Shown here piece by piece: positions 6,503 through 8,396 of a stretch of 8,396 nt of DNA. The stretch's first letter is position 1, and each line of letters begins with the position of its first letter. Source of the DNA: an uncultured Clostridia bacterium. GTDB lineage: Bacteria > Bacillota > Clostridia > Lachnospirales > Lachnospiraceae. Below the pieces are notes generated by a model. It was not told the origin of the DNA. It was given only the letters and a program-made list of their open reading frames with translations, and did no database searches. Both the position numbers and the translations under genes were made by a program. The stretch spans positions 1-8,396 of the forward strand of contig CAMWWR010000056.1 in assembly GCA_947178045.1 (NCBI GenBank), read 5' to 3'.

Positions 6503-6531
6503 TTGCAAAATATTGCCTGAGGTGGTATACT
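6503..6531 (+). promoter_or_regulatory. Promoter of the deoD-deoC-cdd operon
   Basis: TTGCAA at 6503-6508, a 17-bp spacer, then TATACT at 6526-6531 preceded by TGG, an extended -10 element. The start would be near 6538, about 36 bases before deoD. A small dyad GCAA-N4-TTGC (6505-6516) overlaps the -35 box and could be an operator, but it is too short to assign to a regulator. Confidence 0.75.
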
Positions 6532-6558
6532 GAAATCAGCTTTTTATAATGGAATGAC

Positions 6559-6568
6559 AGGAGGAGGG
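6559..6568 (+). promoter_or_regulatory. Ribosome binding site deciding the deoD start
   Basis: AGGAGGAGGG ends six bases before ATG 6575. An in-frame ATG at 6554 lies upstream of this site and would translate through it, so 6575 is the start. Confidence 0.88.
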
Positions 6569-6574
6569 AATACT

Positions 6575-7288
6575 ATGGCTGGAACGACGCCGACGCCGCA
6601 CAATGCGGCGCGCGAGGGTGAAATTGCAAAGACTGTGCTGATGCCGGGTGATCCGCTGCGCGCGAAGTTTATCGCGGAGCAGTATCTGACGGAGGTGACC
6701 TGTTTTAATCAGGTCAGGAATATGCTTGGCTTTACAGGCAGCTACCAGGGGAAACAGGTATCGGTGATGGGGGGCGGCATGGGAATGCCGTCGATCGGTA
6801 TTTACAGCTACGAGCTGTATCATTTTTACGGCGTGGAGAGCATTATCCGCATCGGCTCGGCGGGCGGGCTGTCGGACGAGGTAAAGGTGCGGGATGTTGT
6901 CGCGGGCATGGCGGCGTCGACAAACTCAAATTATGCGTCGCAATACAAGCTGCCGGGAACCTATGCGCCGACGGCAGATTTCGGTCTGCTCGAGCGGGCG
7001 GTTGCGGCCGCCAGAGAGAGAAATATTCCGATCCGCGCAGGAAATATCCTGTCCTCGGACATATTCTATACCGACGACGCGGCGGACAACGACGCGTGGA
7101 AGGCGATGGGAGTGATGTGCGTGGAGATGGAAGCGGCCGCGCTGTATATGAACGCGGCGAGAGCCGGGAAGAAGGCGCTCTGTCTGCTGACAATCTCCGA
7201 TCATCTCTACACCGGTGAATCGCTGTCGGCGGAGGAGAGGCAGACATCCTTCCGCGATATGATGGAAATCGCGCTGGCACTTGTGTGA
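6575..7288 (+). CDS. deoD: Purine-nucleoside phosphorylase, DeoD type
   Basis: Phosphorolysis of purine ribo- and deoxyribonucleosides to free base and (deoxy)ribose-1-phosphate in the cytoplasm; first step of the salvage pathway in this operon. The 237-residue product aligns with hexameric E. coli DeoD (239 residues) with an offset of five. Phosphate-binding residues are present: Gly25 and Arg29 in MPGDPLRAK, Arg92 and Ser95 in RIGSAGG. So are the ribose-binding VEMEAA (Glu184, Glu186), the catalytic Asp209 in ISDH, and Arg222 in AEERQTSF, which matches Arg217 of E. coli. The Asp209-Arg222 pair argues for 6-oxo and 6-amino purine use, as in the high-molecular-mass class. deoC starts 22 bp downstream, so the two are cotranscribed. 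Confidence 0.97.
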   Translation: MAGTTPTPHNAAREGEIAKTVLMPGDPLRAKFIAEQYLTEVTCFNQVRNMLGFTGSYQGKQVSVMGGGMGMPSIGIYSYELYHFYGVESIIRIGSAGGLSDEVKVRDVVAGMAASTNSNYASQYKLPGTYAPTADFGLLERAVAAARERNIPIRAGNILSSDIFYTDDAADNDAWKAMGVMCVEMEAAALYMNAARAGKKALCLLTISDHLYTGESLSAEERQTSFRDMMEIALALV

Positions 7289-7310
7289 CGGTGAGGAGGC
7301 AGGGACGGCT

Positions 7311-7985
7311 ATGAATCAGAAAGAAATTAAGGAAATAACGAGGCGAGTCGATCACACGCTGCTCGCGCCGACGGCAACATGGGAGGAGATCCGGGAGCTC
7401 TGCGACGATGCGGTGAAATTCGGCACGGCCTCCGTGTGCATTCCGCCGTCCTTTGTGTGGCGGGCGAAGGAATATCTGGGCGGAAGGGTTCCGGTCTGCA
7501 CGGTAATCGGCTTCCCGAACGGCTATCATACGACGGCGGCGAAGGTGTTTGAAACCGGGGACGCCGTGGCGAACGGCGCGGATGAGATTGATATGGTAAT
7601 CAACCTCGGCTTTGTGAAGGAAGGGCGTTTTGACCTGGTGCTGGAGGAAATACGGCGGGTGAAGGAGGCAGCACAGGGCAGGGTGCTTAAGGTAATCATC
7701 GAGACCTGCCTGCTCACGCGCGAGGAGAAAATCCGGATGTGTGAGCTTGTGACGGAGGCCGGGGCCGATTTCATCAAGACCTCGACCGGGTTTGCGGCGG
7801 CGGGGGCGACCTTTGAGGATATCCGGCTGTTCCGGGAGCATGTCGGCAAGGGCGTGAGGATCAAGGCGGCCGGAGGCATCGCGAGCCTGGAGGATGCGGA
7901 GCGCTTTGTGGAACTCGGCGCGGACCGGCTGGGAACGAGCCGCGTCGTGAAGCTGCTGAAGAAAATGGAAAGGAGCTGCGTATGA
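7311..7985 (+). CDS. deoC: Deoxyribose-phosphate aldolase
   Basis: A class I aldolase that cleaves 2-deoxy-D-ribose-5-phosphate to glyceraldehyde-3-phosphate and acetaldehyde, sending deoxyribose carbon to glycolysis. The product has 224 residues, the usual length of the short Firmicutes form, and a TIM-barrel pattern throughout. The Schiff-base Lys156 lies in [10 protein letters not shown], the second catalytic lysine Lys185 in RIKAAGGI, and Asp94 in [15 protein letters not shown] at 13-20 and CTVIGFPNG at 63-71 are also conserved. The start is ATG 7311, with GGAGG (7295-7299) or the nearer AGGGA (7301-7305) as ribosome binding site. A longer in-frame form from 7281 overlapping deoD is less likely. 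It overlaps cdd by four bases. Confidence 0.97.
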   Translation: MNQKEIKEITRRVDHTLLAPTATWEEIRELCDDAVKFGTASVCIPPSFVWRAKEYLGGRVPVCTVIGFPNGYHTTAAKVFETGDAVANGADEIDMVINLGFVKEGRFDLVLEEIRRVKEAAQGRVLKVIIETCLLTREEKIRMCELVTEAGADFIKTSTGFAAAGATFEDIRLFREHVGKGVRIKAAGGIASLEDAERFVELGADRLGTSRVVKLLKKMERSCV

Positions 7986-8396
7986 GCGGGGAACAGGAAA
8001 ATCGGAATGTACCGGTATGTCAGGAGAAGGGCGAGCTGGCATCGTTTGCGGGGGCGCTGCCGCCGTCGGGGGACACGATCAGCGACCTGATCTGCCGGGA
8101 ACTGATCGCGGAGGCAAAAAAAATGCTGCCGCGGGCGTATGCGCCTTATTCCGGCTTTCGGGTAGGGGCGGCGCTGCTGACGGCATCCAAAAGAATTTAT
8201 ACGGGCTGCAATGTTGAAAATGCGGCGTTCTCACCTGCAGTTTGCGCGGAGCGCACGGCCTTTTTTAAGGCGGTCAGCGAGGGAGAGCAGGAATTTACCG
8301 CGATTGCCGTAATTGGCGGCAAGAAAGGGATTCCGTCGGATTATACGGCACCGTGCGGCGTATGCCGTCAGGTGATGACGGAATTCTGCGATCCCC
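7982..8396 (+). CDS. cdd: Cytidine deaminase, 3' end missing
   Basis: Hydrolytic deamination of cytidine and deoxycytidine to uridine and deoxyuridine. The 138 visible residues contain the homotetrameric CDA pattern: [13 protein letters not shown], then CNVENAAFS with the ribose-binding Asn77 and Glu79. The zinc site follows: Cys88-Ala-Glu90 (catalytic Glu) with PCGVC supplying Cys125 and Cys128, the three-cysteine ligand set of the tetrameric class. The gene runs off the window. ATG 7982 overlaps the deoC stop (ATGA) and has AAGGAG six bases upstream, so translation is coupled. This start gives about 35 extra residues before the usual CDA N-terminus; a later start has no visible ribosome binding site. 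Confidence 0.95.
   Translation, partial: MSGEQENRNVPVCQEKGELASFAGALPPSGDTISDLICRELIAEAKKMLPRAYAPYSGFRVGAALLTASKRIYTGCNVENAAFSPAVCAERTAFFKAVSEGEQEFTAIAVIGGKKGIPSDYTAPCGVCRQVMTEFCDP

Noticed and set aside
6505..6516. GCAA-N4-TTGC dyad as a DeoR-type operator
   Set aside because: Four-base arms are too short to distinguish from chance, and it does not resemble a known deo operator that I can name with confidence.
6843..8042. Long minus-strand open frame opposite deoD and deoC
   Set aside because: Arg/Pro/Ser-rich shadow of two well-supported enzyme genes; no family resemblance.

Overview
The window looks like chromosome from a fairly GC-rich Gram-positive anaerobe of the Clostridia, most likely a gut Lachnospiraceae. 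The reasons are strong AGGAGG-type ribosome binding sites, an LPXTG sortase-anchored surface protein, a serpin whose N-terminus has a 'DIDDRYIE' anchor segment typical of clostridial membrane proteins, and a Firmicutes-like deo/cdd nucleoside-salvage cluster. The family-level placement is inference. Both ends of the window cut through genes.

Left part (1-3150, + strand): the 3' 930 codons of a large DUF4132 (MolR-like) protein of unknown function, then rhaM (L-rhamnose mutarotase) 45 bp downstream. No other rhamnose gene is visible. Middle (3168-5568): a near-consensus promoter drives a 217-residue surface protein made of a signal peptide, one CBM6/CBM35-like beta-sandwich and an LPKTG anchor. 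A hairpin terminator follows. Convergent to it, on the minus strand, is a 529-residue serpin carried on an N-terminal membrane anchor. The serpin is preceded on the same strand by an HD-domain phosphohydrolase of unknown substrate.

Right part (6400-8396): a 240-bp divergent intergenic region holds two good sigma-A type promoters, one for the HD gene and one for the deo operon. It also has a long hairpin at the predicted 5' end of the HD transcript and a degenerate second copy of that hairpin's core. The operon deoD-deoC-cdd follows with tight spacing (22 bp, then a 4-bp ATGA overlap); cdd runs off the end. Together these three convert purine deoxynucleosides to base plus deoxyribose-1-phosphate, cleave deoxyribose-5-phosphate to acetaldehyde and glyceraldehyde-3-phosphate, and deaminate cytidine/deoxycytidine. 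A phosphopentomutase and a pyrimidine nucleoside phosphorylase would be expected further downstream.

I see no CRISPR array, tRNA, rRNA, transposase or phage gene. No whole new multigene system is evident. The items most worth a second look are the anchored serpin with a non-canonical hinge, the catalytic-domain-free CBM-LPXTG protein opposite it, a perfect palindrome inside the DUF4132 gene, and the duplicated hairpin element upstream of the HD gene.
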